A stretch of DNA of 64,000 nucleotides from Polaromonas vacuolata (GCF_012584515.1 NZ_CP051461.1:1224001-1288000), one strand, 5' to 3'; shown: positions 34,487 to 45,206, counted from the stretch's first letter. Notes: generated by a model from the letters alone, not told the origin. Numbers and translations: made by a program.

Positions 34487-36328
34487 TTATTTAACCCAGC
34501 TGTCTTTCATGCTGGTGATGCGGTTGAAAACAATTTTTTCATCGCCATGGTCATGCAAGTCAGTAACAAAATAGCCATGACGTTCGAATTGAAAACGCTG
34601 TCCTGCGGCTATGCCGGCGAGTGAGGGCTCAACATAGCCTTCGACTACCCGCAGGCTGTCCGGATTGAGGTTGTCAAGAAAATTGTCTGTACCGGCTTCC
34701 GGGTGCTCTTGTACAAATAGGCGTTCATATAGCCGCACTTGTGCGGCTAGTGCGCTGCTCACATTGACCCAAGTGATCACGCCCTTGACCTTGGCGCTGT
34801 CCGCACCGGGTGTGCCGCTTTTTGTATCGGCGACCAAGTTGGCATGCACGGCAATAATTTCGCCTTCGGCATTTTTCTCGCAGCCGGTGCACTCGATGAC
34901 ATGCGCGTATTTCAGGCGCACTTTGTTGCCGGGAAAGAGTCTGAAAAATCCCTTGGCCGGTGTTTCTTCAAAGTCGCTGCGCTCAATCCAAACTTCTTTG
35001 CCAATATCGAAGTGGCGTTTTCCTTGCTCTGGATTGTGTGGGTGAACCGGTGCACTACAGTCGTCCAACACTCCGTGGCCCATCACCTCATCCCAGTTAT
35101 CCAGCACCAGTTTGAGGGGCTCTAACACGGCCATGGCGCGCGGCACTATAGGGTCTAGGGTGTCACGCAATGAGCCTTCTAAGGTACTGTAGTCAATCCA
35201 ACTATCGCCTTTGGCCACGCCGATGCGCTCTGCAAACAAATGCAATGCGTCGGGGGTGTAGCCGCGCCGGCGCAGGCCGACTATTGTGGGCATGCGTGGG
35301 TCATCCCAGCCGCTGACACGCTTTTCATTGACCAGTTGTGCCAGCTTGCGTTTACTGGTCAGCACATAAGTCAGGTTAAGACGCGCAAACTCATACTGGC
35401 GTGGATGCGGTGAAGCTATCAAGCCGCCTGTGGCTAGGCAGTCCAACAACCAGTCGTAGAAGGGGCGCTGGTCTTCAAACTCCAACGTACAAATGCTGTG
35501 GGTGATTTGTTCCAGTGCGTCTTCTATCGGATGGGCAAAGGTATACATCGGATAGATGCACCATTTGTCGCCGGTATTGTGATGCGTTGCGCGGCGAATG
35601 CGGTAAATAGCTGGGTCGCGCAGGTTGATGTTGGGGGACGCCATGTCTATCTTGGCGCGTAGTACAGCGGCACCGTCAGCGAGTGCGCCGGCGCGCATTT
35701 CTTCAAAGCGGGCGAGGTTTTCTTCTGGCGTTCGGTTGCGGTAAGGGCTGTCAATACCGGGCCGGCTGAAGTCGCCGCGGTTTTGTCGCATCTCTTCGGC
35801 GGATTGCTCGTCGACATAGGCTTGGCCGCTGCTGATGAGATATTGCGCGGCTCGGTACATAAAGTCGAAGTAGTCGCTGGCTTGATAGGCTTGGCTGTTT
35901 CCCGCTTGTGCCCAGTCAAAGCCTAGCCAATGCACGGCGTCAATGATGCTGTCGACATACTCGGTGTCTTCTTTTTCTGGATTGGTGTCGTCAAAACGCA
36001 GGTGGCATACACCGCCGTAGTCGCGTGCTAAGCCGAAGTTAAGGCAAATACTTTTGGCGTGACCTATGTGCAGATAACCGTTTGGCTCCGGCGGAAAGCG
36101 AAGGCGTATCTTGGCGCTGTCTAGCTCGCCCGCAGCATGGTGAGCTGCGTCGCCCGGACTGCCGCCCCAACGGCGCTTGGCGTAGAGGTCTTCGGCTAAA
36201 TCTTTTTCTATGATTTGTCGCAAAAAGTTGCTGGATTTGCTGCTGTCTTTGTCGTTACTAAGCTTGCTTGGGTTGCTCAGACTACTGGTGCTAGAGGCGC
36301 TAGATTTTGGGGATGCGGGAAATGTCAT
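34487..36328 (-). CDS. glnS: Glutaminyl-tRNA synthetase
   Basis: Class I aminoacyl-tRNA synthetase that charges tRNA-Gln. It is 613 residues against 554 in E. coli. The signature PEPNGYLHIGHAKS contains HIGH, and LTSKRKL is the KMSKS-type loop. The C-terminal anticodon-binding beta-barrels follow. The extra length includes an N-terminal Ser-rich stretch (about 30 residues) before FLRQIIEKDLAE. It is monocistronic, with a terminator near 34331. Confidence 0.96.
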   Translation of the reverse strand: MTFPASPKSSASSTSSLSNPSKLSNDKDSSKSSNFLRQIIEKDLAEDLYAKRRWGGSPGDAAHHAAGELDSAKIRLRFPPEPNGYLHIGHAKSICLNFGLARDYGGVCHLRFDDTNPEKEDTEYVDSIIDAVHWLGFDWAQAGNSQAYQASDYFDFMYRAAQYLISSGQAYVDEQSAEEMRQNRGDFSRPGIDSPYRNRTPEENLARFEEMRAGALADGAAVLRAKIDMASPNINLRDPAIYRIRRATHHNTGDKWCIYPMYTFAHPIEDALEQITHSICTLEFEDQRPFYDWLLDCLATGGLIASPHPRQYEFARLNLTYVLTSKRKLAQLVNEKRVSGWDDPRMPTIVGLRRRGYTPDALHLFAERIGVAKGDSWIDYSTLEGSLRDTLDPIVPRAMAVLEPLKLVLDNWDEVMGHGVLDDCSAPVHPHNPEQGKRHFDIGKEVWIERSDFEETPAKGFFRLFPGNKVRLKYAHVIECTGCEKNAEGEIIAVHANLVADTKSGTPGADSAKVKGVITWVNVSSALAAQVRLYERLFVQEHPEAGTDNFLDNLNPDSLRVVEGYVEPSLAGIAAGQRFQFERHGYFVTDLHDHGDEKIVFNRITSMKDSWVK

Positions 36329-36486
36329 GGGGTGATTTTAGGCTGAGGTGGGCTTACGTTTGGCAACGCGCTTAACCGGGCGAGCGGTAGTGCTTACATA
36401 TGGCTGAGGTTTAATAAATTACTGGTTGTTTTATCCCAGCGCCCTTAATTTATCACCGTAGTAATTAGCTACCTAAGGAGACCTTT

Positions 36487-36864
36487 ATGACTCGTTTAAT
36501 CAAATCGATACGCTGCCGCTTGGTGGCCGGTGTGAGCGCTGCGCTGACATTAGCCGCCACGGCTTTTGCGGGCGAGGTGCAGGCGCGTGAGAATGTCTCG
36601 ATTTCTCTTGGCATAGCCGTTCCCGGTGTGTCCTTAGGAATTAACAATGGTTTTAACCAGCCCTACTATGGTCCGCGCGCAGTTTATGCTCAGCCTGCAC
36701 CGATTTATGTGCAGCCTCAGCCGATTTACTATGCACCTCAGCCGTATTACCGCGGTCAGTCTTACTTTTACCCCGGCAAGCGCCACCCGAATAAATTTCG
36801 TGGTCATGGACGTGGCCACGGTCGGCATCACGGTGAGCATCGTGGTTTTGAAGACCGTCGTTAA
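36487..36864 (+). CDS. Secreted Pro/Tyr/Gln- and His/Gly-rich small protein
   Basis: A 125-residue protein of unknown function. A signal peptide (GVSAALTLAATAFAG) is followed by VSISLGIAVPGVSLG. Next is a low-complexity Pro-Tyr-Gln segment (AQPAPIYVQPQPIYYAPQPY), then a basic His/Gly/Arg-rich tail (HGRGHGRHHGEHRG). A perfect AAGGAG ribosome site lies upstream. Similar short secreted proteins are common in Burkholderiales. Metal binding by the His-rich tail is possible. Confidence 0.75.
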   Translation: MTRLIKSIRCRLVAGVSAALTLAATAFAGEVQARENVSISLGIAVPGVSLGINNGFNQPYYGPRAVYAQPAPIYVQPQPIYYAPQPYYRGQSYFYPGKRHPNKFRGHGRGHGRHHGEHRGFEDRR

Positions 36865-36889
36865 CTGCGCCACCCACTCGTTTTAACAG

Positions 36890-36912
36890 CCCGCTAATTG
36901 CGGGTTTATTTT
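36890..36912 (+). terminator. Rho-independent terminator
   Basis: CCCGC-TAATT-GCGGG followed by TTTATTTTT, downstream of the secreted His-rich protein gene. Confidence 0.75.
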
Positions 36913-36977
36913 TGCGCTCTGCCCAGAGTTTGCCGGATGGTGACCGCGGTCATAATCTTTAAATTTTAGGGAGTGGC

Positions 36978-37811
36978 ATGGACACCGTACTTTTATTAAA
37001 AGCCGCCGTTATGGGCGTGGTTGAGGGCTTGAGCGAGTTCCTTCCGGTGTCTTCTACCGGCCATCTGATACTGGCGGGATCTTTGCTCGGTTTTGACGAC
37101 GCAAAGGCCAAAGTGTTTGATATTGCGATTCAGACCGGTGCCATTTTTGCGGTCATCATGGTTTATTGGCAAAAAATTCGCAGCACCTTGATTGCCTTAC
37201 CGAATCAAAAACAGGCCCAACAGTTCGCTCTCAATGTGCTGATAGCTTTTTTACCGGCTGTGGTTTTAGGTTTGCTGTTTGGCAAGGCGATAAAGGCCAA
37301 TCTTTTCAATGCCAACGTGGTGGCCAGCACCTTTATTATTGGTGGATTTATTATTTTGTGGGCTGAAAGACGTCAGCAAAATAATCCAGCTGTTGCTCGC
37401 ATCCAATCGGTTGAAGAAATGTCTCCCATGGATGCGCTCAAAGTCGGCTTGGCACAATGTCTGGCCATGATTCCTGGTACTAGCCGCAGCGGCGCGACGA
37501 TTATCGGCGGCATGTTTTTGGGCTTGTCGCGCAAGGCAGCTACTGACTTTTCTTTTTACTTAGCCATTCCTACACTGATTGGCGCAGGTGTCTACAGCCT
37601 TTATAAAGAGCGTGCGCTTTTGTCTATGGCCGATCTACCCATGTTTTTAGTTGGGCTGGTGTTCTCTTTTTTGAGTGCTTGGCTGTGTGTGCGCTGGTTG
37701 CTGCGCTATATTTCTACGCATAGTTTTGTGCCCTTCGCCTGGTACCGAATTGTGTTCGGGATTGTGGTGTTAGGCACTTCACTGAGTGGTTTGGTGGTCT
37801 GGGCAGATTAG
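36978..37811 (+). CDS. uppP: Undecaprenyl-diphosphatase UppP/BacA
   Basis: Inner-membrane phosphatase that recycles undecaprenyl pyrophosphate for cell-wall synthesis and gives bacitracin resistance. It is 277 residues with about eight membrane helices. Both family motifs are present: [19 protein letters not shown] near the N-terminus and [14 protein letters not shown] near residue 165. The start ATG has an AGGGAG site. It is followed by a terminator. Confidence 0.96.
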   Translation: MDTVLLLKAAVMGVVEGLSEFLPVSSTGHLILAGSLLGFDDAKAKVFDIAIQTGAIFAVIMVYWQKIRSTLIALPNQKQAQQFALNVLIAFLPAVVLGLLFGKAIKANLFNANVVASTFIIGGFIILWAERRQQNNPAVARIQSVEEMSPMDALKVGLAQCLAMIPGTSRSGATIIGGMFLGLSRKAATDFSFYLAIPTLIGAGVYSLYKERALLSMADLPMFLVGLVFSFLSAWLCVRWLLRYISTHSFVPFAWYRIVFGIVVLGTSLSGLVVWAD

Positions 37812-37839
37812 TCAGATCAAGCGCTATAGACTTTATTTT

Positions 37840-37864
37840 GCCGACTTGAGTCGGCAATTTTTTT
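37840..37864 (+). terminator. Rho-independent terminator
   Basis: GCCGACT-TG-AGTCGGC followed by AATTTTTTTT, just after uppP. Confidence 0.88.
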
Positions 37865-37894
37865 AGACGCAGATGACAGGTCTGTTCATCATCA

Positions 37895-38746
37895 TTAGCT
37901 CAGCATGTTGAGCAGGGACGCTTCCATCGCAGCGGCTGTGATGAAGGGTTTTTCCATCGGAAAAAGATGGCTGCCATCGAGCATCATGATGCGGCCGCGC
38001 GTGACTTTTTCAGTCAGTCCCATACCGACTTGTTTCATCTCTTTAGAGTCGCGTCCCCCAATAAATGAAACCGGGCACTTGATGGGATTGCGCTTTAGCT
38101 GCTGCTCTAAATTGTCTGGCAGGGTGTTGTAGATGGCGGTTTCTACATCGCGGTCAAAACTCAAATGGCGCTCTTTGCCGGCCTCGTGTGTGCCGTGTTC
38201 AATATAGTCTTTGAGCACCGCTTCGTCCCAGCGCGCAAAAGGTTTTTTGCTGCGAAAGTGGGCCAGCACTTCGTCTTGACTAAGCCACTGATTTTTACGC
38301 CGACGGCTGACTACGCCGGGTGACACCGAGCCGACTAGCCTGGCGCGTTTGGCCATGCCCAGTGCAGTGGCGCGCCAGCCGCCTATCAGCGGCGAATCTA
38401 GCAACAATACGCCGCGAACCGGAAACCCGCCAATCTCAGGCTGACTAGAGGCGCACATCAGGCTTAAAAATCCGCCCAATGAATGGCCGACTAAAAAAGC
38501 GGGCTGCGCACTTTCTGTCACTTGTTGCGCGGCAAAGTCACCGAGTTGGCGCACCAAGTGCGGCCAATTGCTGGTGACCGGATAGGCCGCGTCGTGACCG
38601 AATTTTTCAATGGCTTTGACGCTAAAGCCGCGCGCTTCTAGTTGCTCAAACAACACCCGATAAGTACTTGCGGGAAAACTATTACCGTGCGAGAAAATTA
38701 GCAGCGGTCGAGCTGCTTTCGGCGCTTTATCTAGCAGAGTTTTCAA
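37895..38746 (-). CDS. Alpha/beta hydrolase
   Basis: Probable cytoplasmic hydrolase of 283 residues. The oxyanion loop is FSHGNSFPAS, the nucleophile elbow VGHSLGGFL (Ser about residue 88), the acid likely in GGRDSKEM and the late His in DGSHLFPME. Substrate is unknown. Its start overlaps the stop of the Anbu-type gene by 4 bp (38743-38746), so the two form an operon. Confidence 0.85.
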   Translation of the reverse strand: MKTLLDKAPKAARPLLIFSHGNSFPASTYRVLFEQLEARGFSVKAIEKFGHDAAYPVTSNWPHLVRQLGDFAAQQVTESAQPAFLVGHSLGGFLSLMCASSQPEIGGFPVRGVLLLDSPLIGGWRATALGMAKRARLVGSVSPGVVSRRRKNQWLSQDEVLAHFRSKKPFARWDEAVLKDYIEHGTHEAGKERHLSFDRDVETAIYNTLPDNLEQQLKRNPIKCPVSFIGGRDSKEMKQVGMGLTEKVTRGRIMMLDGSHLFPMEKPFITAAAMEASLLNMLS

Positions 38747-39570
38747 ATCAGTTTTTCATCCGGTGTACGGATCTTTCTAAGCGTAGCGTGGCGTGTGGCT
38801 GGCATTTTCAGAGGGATGTCGGTGTGGGCATCGTCCCAGACTGGGTCTTCAATGCTGTCGAATACTTCGCGCAGCTTTTGTCCCCAGTTGTTATGCATCA
38901 TGGTGTAGTAGGGGTTGTTGCTGTCTATGCAGACGAGCTTGTCGCTTTGCAGCGCATTCACGTCGTAGACCACTAAGTCCAGCGGCATGCCGACGGAAAG
39001 ATTGGATTTCATCGTTGAATCCATGGAGACCAATGCGCATTTTGCAGCTTCAGCTAACGGTGTTTCTGGCGTGATCACGCGGTCTAGTACCGGCTTGCCG
39101 TATTTGGATTCACCGATCTGAAAGTAAGGCGTGTCACTCGTGGCTTCGATGAAGTTACCGGCTGAATAAACTTGGAATAAACGCATGCCTTCGCCTTTGA
39201 CTTGTCCGCCAAAGACCAGTGAGACATTGAAGTCGACATCCGCGTTTTTCAGTGCCGCAGCGTCTCTGTCATGCACACGGCGTATGGCTGAGCCGAGAAC
39301 CCGTGCCGCATCGAACATACTGGTGGCGTTCCAGATGGTGATGGCCTCGCCGCCTTCGTGGTTCTTGATTTGCTCTATCTGCAAGATCTCGCGTATCGAC
39401 TGAGAGATAGATAAATTACCCGCCGAGAGCAACACCATGAATCGGTCACCGGGCTTTTCGTAGACGATCATTTTGCGAAAAGTGCTGATGTTGTCTAGGC
39501 CGGCGTTGGTCCGCGAGTCGGATAAGAACACTAATCCGGCATTGAGTTTGATGGCGACGCAATAGGTCAT
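38743..39570 (-). CDS. Proteasome-like peptidase (Anbu type)
   Basis: Ntn-hydrolase of the proteasome/HslV fold, 275 residues. The sequence begins M-T-Y-C-V-A, so removal of Met would expose the catalytic Thr. GLVFLSDSRTNAGLDNIS and the LLSAGNLSISQ segment are typical of Anbu, the ancestral bacterial beta-subunit. Anbu genes usually lie with alpha-E, ATP-grasp and transglutaminase-like genes. Here the only partner is an alpha/beta hydrolase. Substrates of Anbu are not established. Confidence 0.85.
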   Translation of the reverse strand: MTYCVAIKLNAGLVFLSDSRTNAGLDNISTFRKMIVYEKPGDRFMVLLSAGNLSISQSIREILQIEQIKNHEGGEAITIWNATSMFDAARVLGSAIRRVHDRDAAALKNADVDFNVSLVFGGQVKGEGMRLFQVYSAGNFIEATSDTPYFQIGESKYGKPVLDRVITPETPLAEAAKCALVSMDSTMKSNLSVGMPLDLVVYDVNALQSDKLVCIDSNNPYYTMMHNNWGQKLREVFDSIEDPVWDDAHTDIPLKMPATRHATLRKIRTPDEKLI

Positions 39571-39615
39571 AAGAGCTAAGAAAACTTTAAAAAAGAAAGA
39601 AGAAGTCAGGCCGCT

Positions 39616-42228
39616 TTACGCGGCTATTGACAGACGCTTGAGCCGGTAAAGCGCCTCTAGCGCCTCGCGAGGGCTAAGCGCGTCCGGGTCTATAGTAACC
39701 AAAGCTCGCTCTACCGCGCTTTGCTCGGTTATGACGGCTTCTGGCGGCGGCGCGAACAGGTCAACTTGAGCCTGACCTTGCGTTTGCTGTGCTTCTAATG
39801 CGCTCAAGGCGTGGCGCGCATGGCTGAGTACGGCCTGCGGCACGCCGGCTAGTTTGGCCACCGCAATACCGTAGCTTTTGCTGGCCGGGCCGGGCTCAAT
39901 GTGATGCAAAAACACAATGTCTGCGCCTGACTCTATCGCGCTGACATGCCGATTCACCGCGCCGTGGTGTTGCACCGGGAACTCAGTCAGCTCGAAGTAA
40001 TGGGTGGCAAACAGCGTAAAAGCTTGGGTCTTGTTGTGCAGATAAGCGGCGATGCCGCCGGCCAGCGCCAGACCGTCAAAGGTCGAGGTACCGCGGCCTA
40101 TCTCATCCATCAGCACCAGCGAATGTGGACTAGCGCTGTGCAGAATTTGCGCCGCCTCTGTCATCTCCAGCATAAAGGTCGACTGGGCATTAGCCACATC
40201 GTCAGCCGCACCAATGCGGGTGTGAATAGCGTCAATCGGTCCGAGCCGGCAACTTGCAGCCGGCACATAAGAGCCCATGCTGGCAAGCAATACGATGAGG
40301 GCAATCTGCCGCATATAAGTCGATTTGCCGCCCATGTTTGGGCCGGTGATAATTTGCATACGACTTTTGCTGCTCATGTCGCAGTCGTTGGCGATAAACG
40401 CGCCACCACCAGTCTCCGCCAGCCGGGCTTCGACAACAGGATGGCGGCCTGCGCTGATGTCTATGCAGGGCTCTTTGGCAAAACTAGGCGCTGACCAAGC
40501 CAAGGTCAGGGATCGCTCAGCCAATGCGCACAGCGCGTCTAAGCTGGCAATCGCACGTGCTAGGCGGCTGAGCGTGGGCACGAACTCTTGCAGCTGATCT
40601 AACAACTGTTCGTATAAAAACTTCTCTCTTGCCAATGCGCGCTCTTGTGCCGACAAGGCCTTGTCTTCAAAGGCTTTGAGTTCTGGCGTGATGTAGCGCT
40701 CAGCATTTTTTAAGGTCTGGCGGCGCCGGTAATCATCTGGCACTTTGGCGGTTTGGCCTTGGGTGACTTCAATGTAAAAACCGTGGACTTTGTTAAATTG
40801 AACCCGCAAATTGGTAATGCCGGTACGTTCGCGTTCTCGGCCTTCGAGATCGAGTAAAAAAGCATCGCAATTAGTTTGTATGCCGCGCAATTCGTCAAGG
40901 TCTTCATCGCAGCTGTGGTTGATCACGCCGCCGTCACGAATTAATGCGGCCGGCTCGTCGAGAACAAAGCGCGCCAGCAAATCTTCACATGCTTTGGGCG
41001 GTTGCAAATGCGTAAAAATTTCGGCTAGCAGGGCTGGGCAAGCGCCGTGATCAGGCACTAGTTGTTCAGCTTTTTGCAGCGTGTAGCGCAGCGCGACTAA
41101 TTCCCGCGGCCGCACTTGGCGTAGCGCGATGCGGGCGGTAATGCGTTCCACATCGCTGCTGCCTTTGAGCTGGGCGCGCAAGTTTTGCTGCGTGCCTTCG
41201 CGCAGATAGGCAATCGTCTCCAGCCGCTCGCTGGCTTGGCTTCTATCCCGGCGCGGGCTGAGTAACCAGCTCTTAAGCGCGCGGCTGCCCATGCCGGTGA
41301 TACAGCTGTCAATCAGCGAGAACAAGGTCGGCGAGTCTTCGCCGCGAAGGGTCTGAGTGAGTTCAAGATTACGCCGGGTGTTGAGCGGCAGTTCTATCAG
41401 CTCACCCGAACGCCAGACCTGCAAGCCGCGCACGTGGGGCAGGTTACGGCCTTGAGTGTGTTCGGCGTAACCGAGTAAAGCAGAAGCCGCAGCGTGGGCG
41501 TCGCCCAAGTCTTGGGCATTCCATGACGCCAACGAGGCGACTTCTAATTGCTCAAGTAAACAGCGCTGGCCAAGTGCTGCCTCAAACTGCCAAGCGGGGC
41601 GGGCGGTGACGGTGCAACGTTGGGCTTTAAGGCGCTGCTCAAAACTGCTGCTGACGTCGACGTTATAAATTAGCTCACTTGGCGCGATGCGCAGCAGCCA
41701 GCTGCTCAGTTCATCATTAGCGCATTGGGCCAAATGGATTTCACCTTGAGTCACACTAAGCCAGGCCAGGCCGCAGGTATTACGCGCACCTTGATGAACC
41801 GCCAGCAACATAGATTCAGTTTTGTCACTCAGCAGCGCAGTGTCAGTCAAAGTGCCAGGCGTGACCACCCGCAAAACCTTTCGCTCAACCGGACCTTTAC
41901 TAGTAGCCACATCGCCAATTTGCTCGCAAATAGCCACTGATTCACCGAGCTTTATCAGCTTGGCCAGATAGCCTTCCAGCGAGTGAAAAGGCACACCCGC
42001 CATAGCAATCGGCTCACCACCCGAGTTGCCGCGTTTGGTTAGCGTGATGTCCAAGAGACGCGCAGCTTTTTCTGCGTCACCAAAAAAGACTTCATAAAAG
42101 TCACCCATGCGGTAGAAAACTAGGGTGTCGGGATAGTCGGCCTTGATGGAAAAGTATTGCTGCATCATGGGGGTGTGGCCTGCAAAGGCTTTGTCAGCGC
42201 TGGGTGAAATTGGAGAGTCCTTAGCCAT
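39616..42228 (-). CDS. mutS: DNA mismatch repair protein MutS
   Basis: Mismatch recognition ATPase of 870 residues. The start ATG 42228 (MAKDSPIS) puts the mismatch-binding [12 protein letters not shown] (Phe wedge, Glu) at about residues 35-50. The ATPase has Walker [29 protein letters not shown] and [12 protein letters not shown]. The open frame continues upstream to 42540 through a heptanucleotide repeat, but that part is not MutS. No strong ribosome site is seen at 42228. Confidence 0.95.
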   Translation of the reverse strand: MAKDSPISPSADKAFAGHTPMMQQYFSIKADYPDTLVFYRMGDFYEVFFGDAEKAARLLDITLTKRGNSGGEPIAMAGVPFHSLEGYLAKLIKLGESVAICEQIGDVATSKGPVERKVLRVVTPGTLTDTALLSDKTESMLLAVHQGARNTCGLAWLSVTQGEIHLAQCANDELSSWLLRIAPSELIYNVDVSSSFEQRLKAQRCTVTARPAWQFEAALGQRCLLEQLEVASLASWNAQDLGDAHAAASALLGYAEHTQGRNLPHVRGLQVWRSGELIELPLNTRRNLELTQTLRGEDSPTLFSLIDSCITGMGSRALKSWLLSPRRDRSQASERLETIAYLREGTQQNLRAQLKGSSDVERITARIALRQVRPRELVALRYTLQKAEQLVPDHGACPALLAEIFTHLQPPKACEDLLARFVLDEPAALIRDGGVINHSCDEDLDELRGIQTNCDAFLLDLEGRERERTGITNLRVQFNKVHGFYIEVTQGQTAKVPDDYRRRQTLKNAERYITPELKAFEDKALSAQERALAREKFLYEQLLDQLQEFVPTLSRLARAIASLDALCALAERSLTLAWSAPSFAKEPCIDISAGRHPVVEARLAETGGGAFIANDCDMSSKSRMQIITGPNMGGKSTYMRQIALIVLLASMGSYVPAASCRLGPIDAIHTRIGAADDVANAQSTFMLEMTEAAQILHSASPHSLVLMDEIGRGTSTFDGLALAGGIAAYLHNKTQAFTLFATHYFELTEFPVQHHGAVNRHVSAIESGADIVFLHHIEPGPASKSYGIAVAKLAGVPQAVLSHARHALSALEAQQTQGQAQVDLFAPPPEAVITEQSAVERALVTIDPDALSPREALEALYRLKRLSIAA

Positions 42229-42376
42229 AAATTGATTACGTGATGGGTTGAAAATGCAGGCGCTATGCCATTGTCTTCTAAACGATGGGCTAGCTATCGG
42301 CAAGGGCGTTGATTTTCCAAGCCACCTCGCACGGAAGTGGGAGAGTAACCATAAGTGGCCGTTTTTCGCTTGATCT

Positions 42377-42423
42377 GCGATAAGCGATAAGCGATAAGCG
42401 ATAAGCGATAAGCGATAAGCGAT
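42377..42423. repeat. Heptanucleotide tandem repeat upstream of mutS
   Basis: GCGATAA repeated six times in perfect array plus a partial GCGAT, 47 bases. It lies about 150 bp upstream of the mutS start, inside a 474-bp gap (42229-42702) without any other gene. Such arrays change length by replication slippage. If the mutS promoter is upstream of it, or spans it, copy number could alter expression. The repeat is also inside the open frame running into mutS. Confidence 0.9.
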
Positions 42424-42702
42424 GTTGACACTTTGTGTTGAGCGCTTGGCTAACAAAGTGTCTGATATTTTTAACTTAATTTGGTTGCGCGATGGTTGGA
42501 TTAAACCTATGAATAAGGCTGCGTTATTTGTACGCTGCATCCCAACGATAATTAATTTTGCTTTGACCTGGTGTTAGACCGCATGGTGAAGAAGTCAACA
42601 TTTAATAAAACGTTACATTTCTTAAAATTTTTTTATCTGTCTACTCAGGAATTACAAAAAAAGCTGCTTAAAAAATCTGATTAGCTAATTTTCAGTTTGG
42701 TG

Positions 42703-43383
42703 TTAAGTTATTTTTGGTGCGTCGACAAAGCGCAAATGACGCTGCTTTACCCAGACCTTAGCGCCTTGATTTCCGGCTGTTGCTGCAAGTTGACCACCGC
42801 GCGGTATGCGCATCCAGGACATAGTTTCTAAATAGTCACCTGAATCGGTAAAGTTGCCTGCTAGCACTAGCAATTCAGCACCGTCGGTGTAAGTGAGATT
42901 GATCTTAGCGCCCGCTTCCCAATGCTCTAGTTGAACAGTTTCACGTTCATCTTCAAATAGCGGTGCGACTGAGGCACCCGGACGTTTTTGTACGTCTACT
43001 TTTATTATTTTGTTCATGTCTAATGTGACATGCTGGCGGTCTTGGTGTGCAAATTGCCAGAGCTTGACGAAAATTGTGCAACCCTGTGAAGAGCCAGGTG
43101 TGTGTCGGCTAGTCGGCGGGTTGCGAACGTAAGAGCCGCTCGGGTAGTCGCCTTGACCGTCTTGGAAAACACCATCGAGCACTATGAATTCCTCTCCGCC
43201 ACCATGCGTGTGCGCAGTAAATTGACTGCCTGGTGCATAGCGAACAATTGAGGTAGCACGAGCGACTTCGTTGCCGATGCGATCTAGCATACGGCGTTGA
43301 ACGCCGGCTACCGGAGAATCCACCCACGGCATAGTCGCAGCATGCATGACGACGCGTAAACTGAAATCGGCATTGATGTCCAT
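42703..43383 (-). CDS. Double cupin protein (ChrR-like)
   Basis: Bicupin of 226 residues. The first cupin has a metal site HTHGGGEEFIVLDG with a later SRHTPGSS His. The second (about residues 140-220, LEHWEAGAKINLTY) lacks the His motif. The first domain resembles the ChrR anti-sigma cupin, but there is no N-terminal sigma-binding zinc domain and no sigma-factor gene nearby. A dioxygenase or stress-sensing role is possible. It is 39 bp downstream of a GST gene on the same strand, so likely co-transcribed. Confidence 0.82.
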   Translation of the reverse strand: MDINADFSLRVVMHAATMPWVDSPVAGVQRRMLDRIGNEVARATSIVRYAPGSQFTAHTHGGGEEFIVLDGVFQDGQGDYPSGSYVRNPPTSRHTPGSSQGCTIFVKLWQFAHQDRQHVTLDMNKIIKVDVQKRPGASVAPLFEDERETVQLEHWEAGAKINLTYTDGAELLVLAGNFTDSGDYLETMSWMRIPRGGQLAATAGNQGAKVWVKQRHLRFVDAPKIT

Positions 43384-43422
43384 GTGTGAATTCTCTGGTG
43401 GTCTTTTTTAAGACTGAGTTAA

Positions 43423-44049
43423 TTAACTTCCCGTACCGCCCATGCTTGCGCGCTTGGCTATGCGAGCACGCCAGGCTACTAATTCGGTGCAGTCAGCTGG
43501 AATGGAAATTTTGGCAGCGTCTGCGAACGACAGGCCGAAAAACAACGTGATGTCTGCCACTGAAAAATTTTCACCGGCTGCATACGGCTGATGGGCCAAA
43601 AAATCATTGAAATACCGCATGCCAGCAAGTGCGCGTTCGTGCTGCTTTAAGCCCCATTCTTTATTTTGATAAAGCTCTAGCGCACCTAAGCCCGGAGTGG
43701 CGTGGTGAAAATACGTGCTCACTGCATCTAAAACACCTTGCTCTGCACGACGTTGCATCATGTGGATTACAGCGCGTTCTTTGGCAGTCGTTCCGGTTAA
43801 CGAAATCCCTGGGAAAGTGTGATCAATGTACTCGGTGATGGCTGAACATTCGCTGATGTAAGTTCCATCGTCAAGTTCTAGACAAGGTACGGACGCACTT
43901 GGATTCTTGCTGACAAACTCTGGCAGGCGGTGTTCACCTTTCAACACGTCCACATTCACGAATTGCACTTTGTCCGTGGCATTTTTTTCGGCCAGTGCTG
44001 CGCGAACTCGGGCTGGATTAGGAAAACCTTTGTAGTCGTAAATTTTCAT
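43423..44049 (-). CDS. Glutathione S-transferase
   Basis: Cytosolic GST of 208 residues that conjugates glutathione to electrophiles. The N-terminal thioredoxin-like domain includes NPASVP-type NPSASVPCLELDDG and the glutathione-binding ECSAI (Glu-Ser). The C-terminal helical domain has ENFSVADITLFFGL. It is first in a likely two-gene operon with the cupin protein. Upstream lies a 1.15-kb AT-rich gap. Confidence 0.9.
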   Translation of the reverse strand: MKIYDYKGFPNPARVRAALAEKNATDKVQFVNVDVLKGEHRLPEFVSKNPSASVPCLELDDGTYISECSAITEYIDHTFPGISLTGTTAKERAVIHMMQRRAEQGVLDAVSTYFHHATPGLGALELYQNKEWGLKQHERALAGMRYFNDFLAHQPYAAGENFSVADITLFFGLSFADAAKISIPADCTELVAWRARIAKRASMGGTGS

Positions 44050-45206
44050 ATTAAATTTATAGATAGTTAAGTAATTAAAAAATTTAATTTTAAAAGATTT
44101 GATGTTGACTTATTTAAGCATTTGAAAATGACCTTTTCACAATGACGGTTCCAGTTGCGTCAATGTTAAGTTTTATTCAATTTATGTTTCTCTAAAAAAT
44201 ATAGGACACGATTTTTTAGTAATTTTATGAGCACTAAAAAATTTCCTTTATTTTTTTATTCTGAATTTTTAATTCATACGCGGGTTAAATTGTCCTAGGT
44301 GTCTTTACGAATTTTTTGATTGTTGCTCAGAGCCCTGAGCGCTCTATAACCTCAACTAAATAAACCATCGTCGTATTCTTTTGAAAATATTTTTAGTGCT
44401 CAGTGGCCTAAATTTTTCATTGCATGAAAAATTATTAACGGATTGTTATAAAGTTTCTTGTCTTGTGTAACTTCTTAGAGGCTAGATTCTCATCATGTCT
44501 TTACGTTAAAAACTTAATGGTCTTCTTTGTGTGAGCATTTAGTTATACCTCGTATAAAGTTCTTGGAATTTTTAGTTCTATACAAAATAGTTTTTAAATT
44601 TATGGCACTCATTGTATTTACGACGTGCAATGCCGTTTGACTGAGTCTTAGCCAATCTTCGTAGAAATGAAGATCTCTTTATAGTCAGTTTTTGCACTTG
44701 TTTATATTTCGATTTGCAATTCGTGTGTTGCCATGTAGCGGCTGCGCTGGATTGCGCTGCTATCGCGCAAAAAACTTAGTCGATCAATGCTTATAAATGA
44801 CGTGTTTAGTCAAGATTTTGCTTAGTCGTTAGTGCGTATTTTTACCAGAGTTGTGCGGGTGGTTTTTTTAACAGCATGATTGCTTGACGTATCACCCTCT
44901 CGCAGAGAAGGCGGTAAGTCAGTTTTTATATAAATACTTTTTGAGCGTTGGCCGGGCACGTAGGTTGCGTGCTTTTGATGCGGCCCTATTTTGGTTGGCG
45001 CTTTGTCGAGAACTGTATTTCTTTAGGTTTTGTGGCTACCGCTTAAGGCGCTGAACCTGATCGAAACCACACACTAGGTGTGACCAGGCAAATTCGTTCT
45101 TACGCTGCGCATTCGCTGACGATTTGATTGCTGATAATTCATCAACGGCAATAGCTTTTGCGAACTACTAATTTAGTAGTCTTAATCTGATGATTTATGA
45201 CCAGGA
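44050..45206. other. Long AT-rich gap with no recognisable gene
   Basis: These 1,157 bases hold no open frame with codon use like the neighbours, no tRNA and no clear terminator. Short features include the inverted repeat CACAC-TAG-GTGTG near 45069-45081. It may be decayed DNA between the GST gene and the nitrile hydratase operon, consistent with an accessory island. Confidence 0.5.

Noticed and set aside
42377..42423. CRISPR array
   Set aside because: The 7-bp units are directly adjacent without spacers, and no cas genes are present; it is a simple tandem repeat.
42229..42540. N-terminal extension of MutS through the 7-bp repeat
   Set aside because: The extension includes translated repeats (IAYRLSL) and is unlike MutS; ATG 42228 fits the family start.
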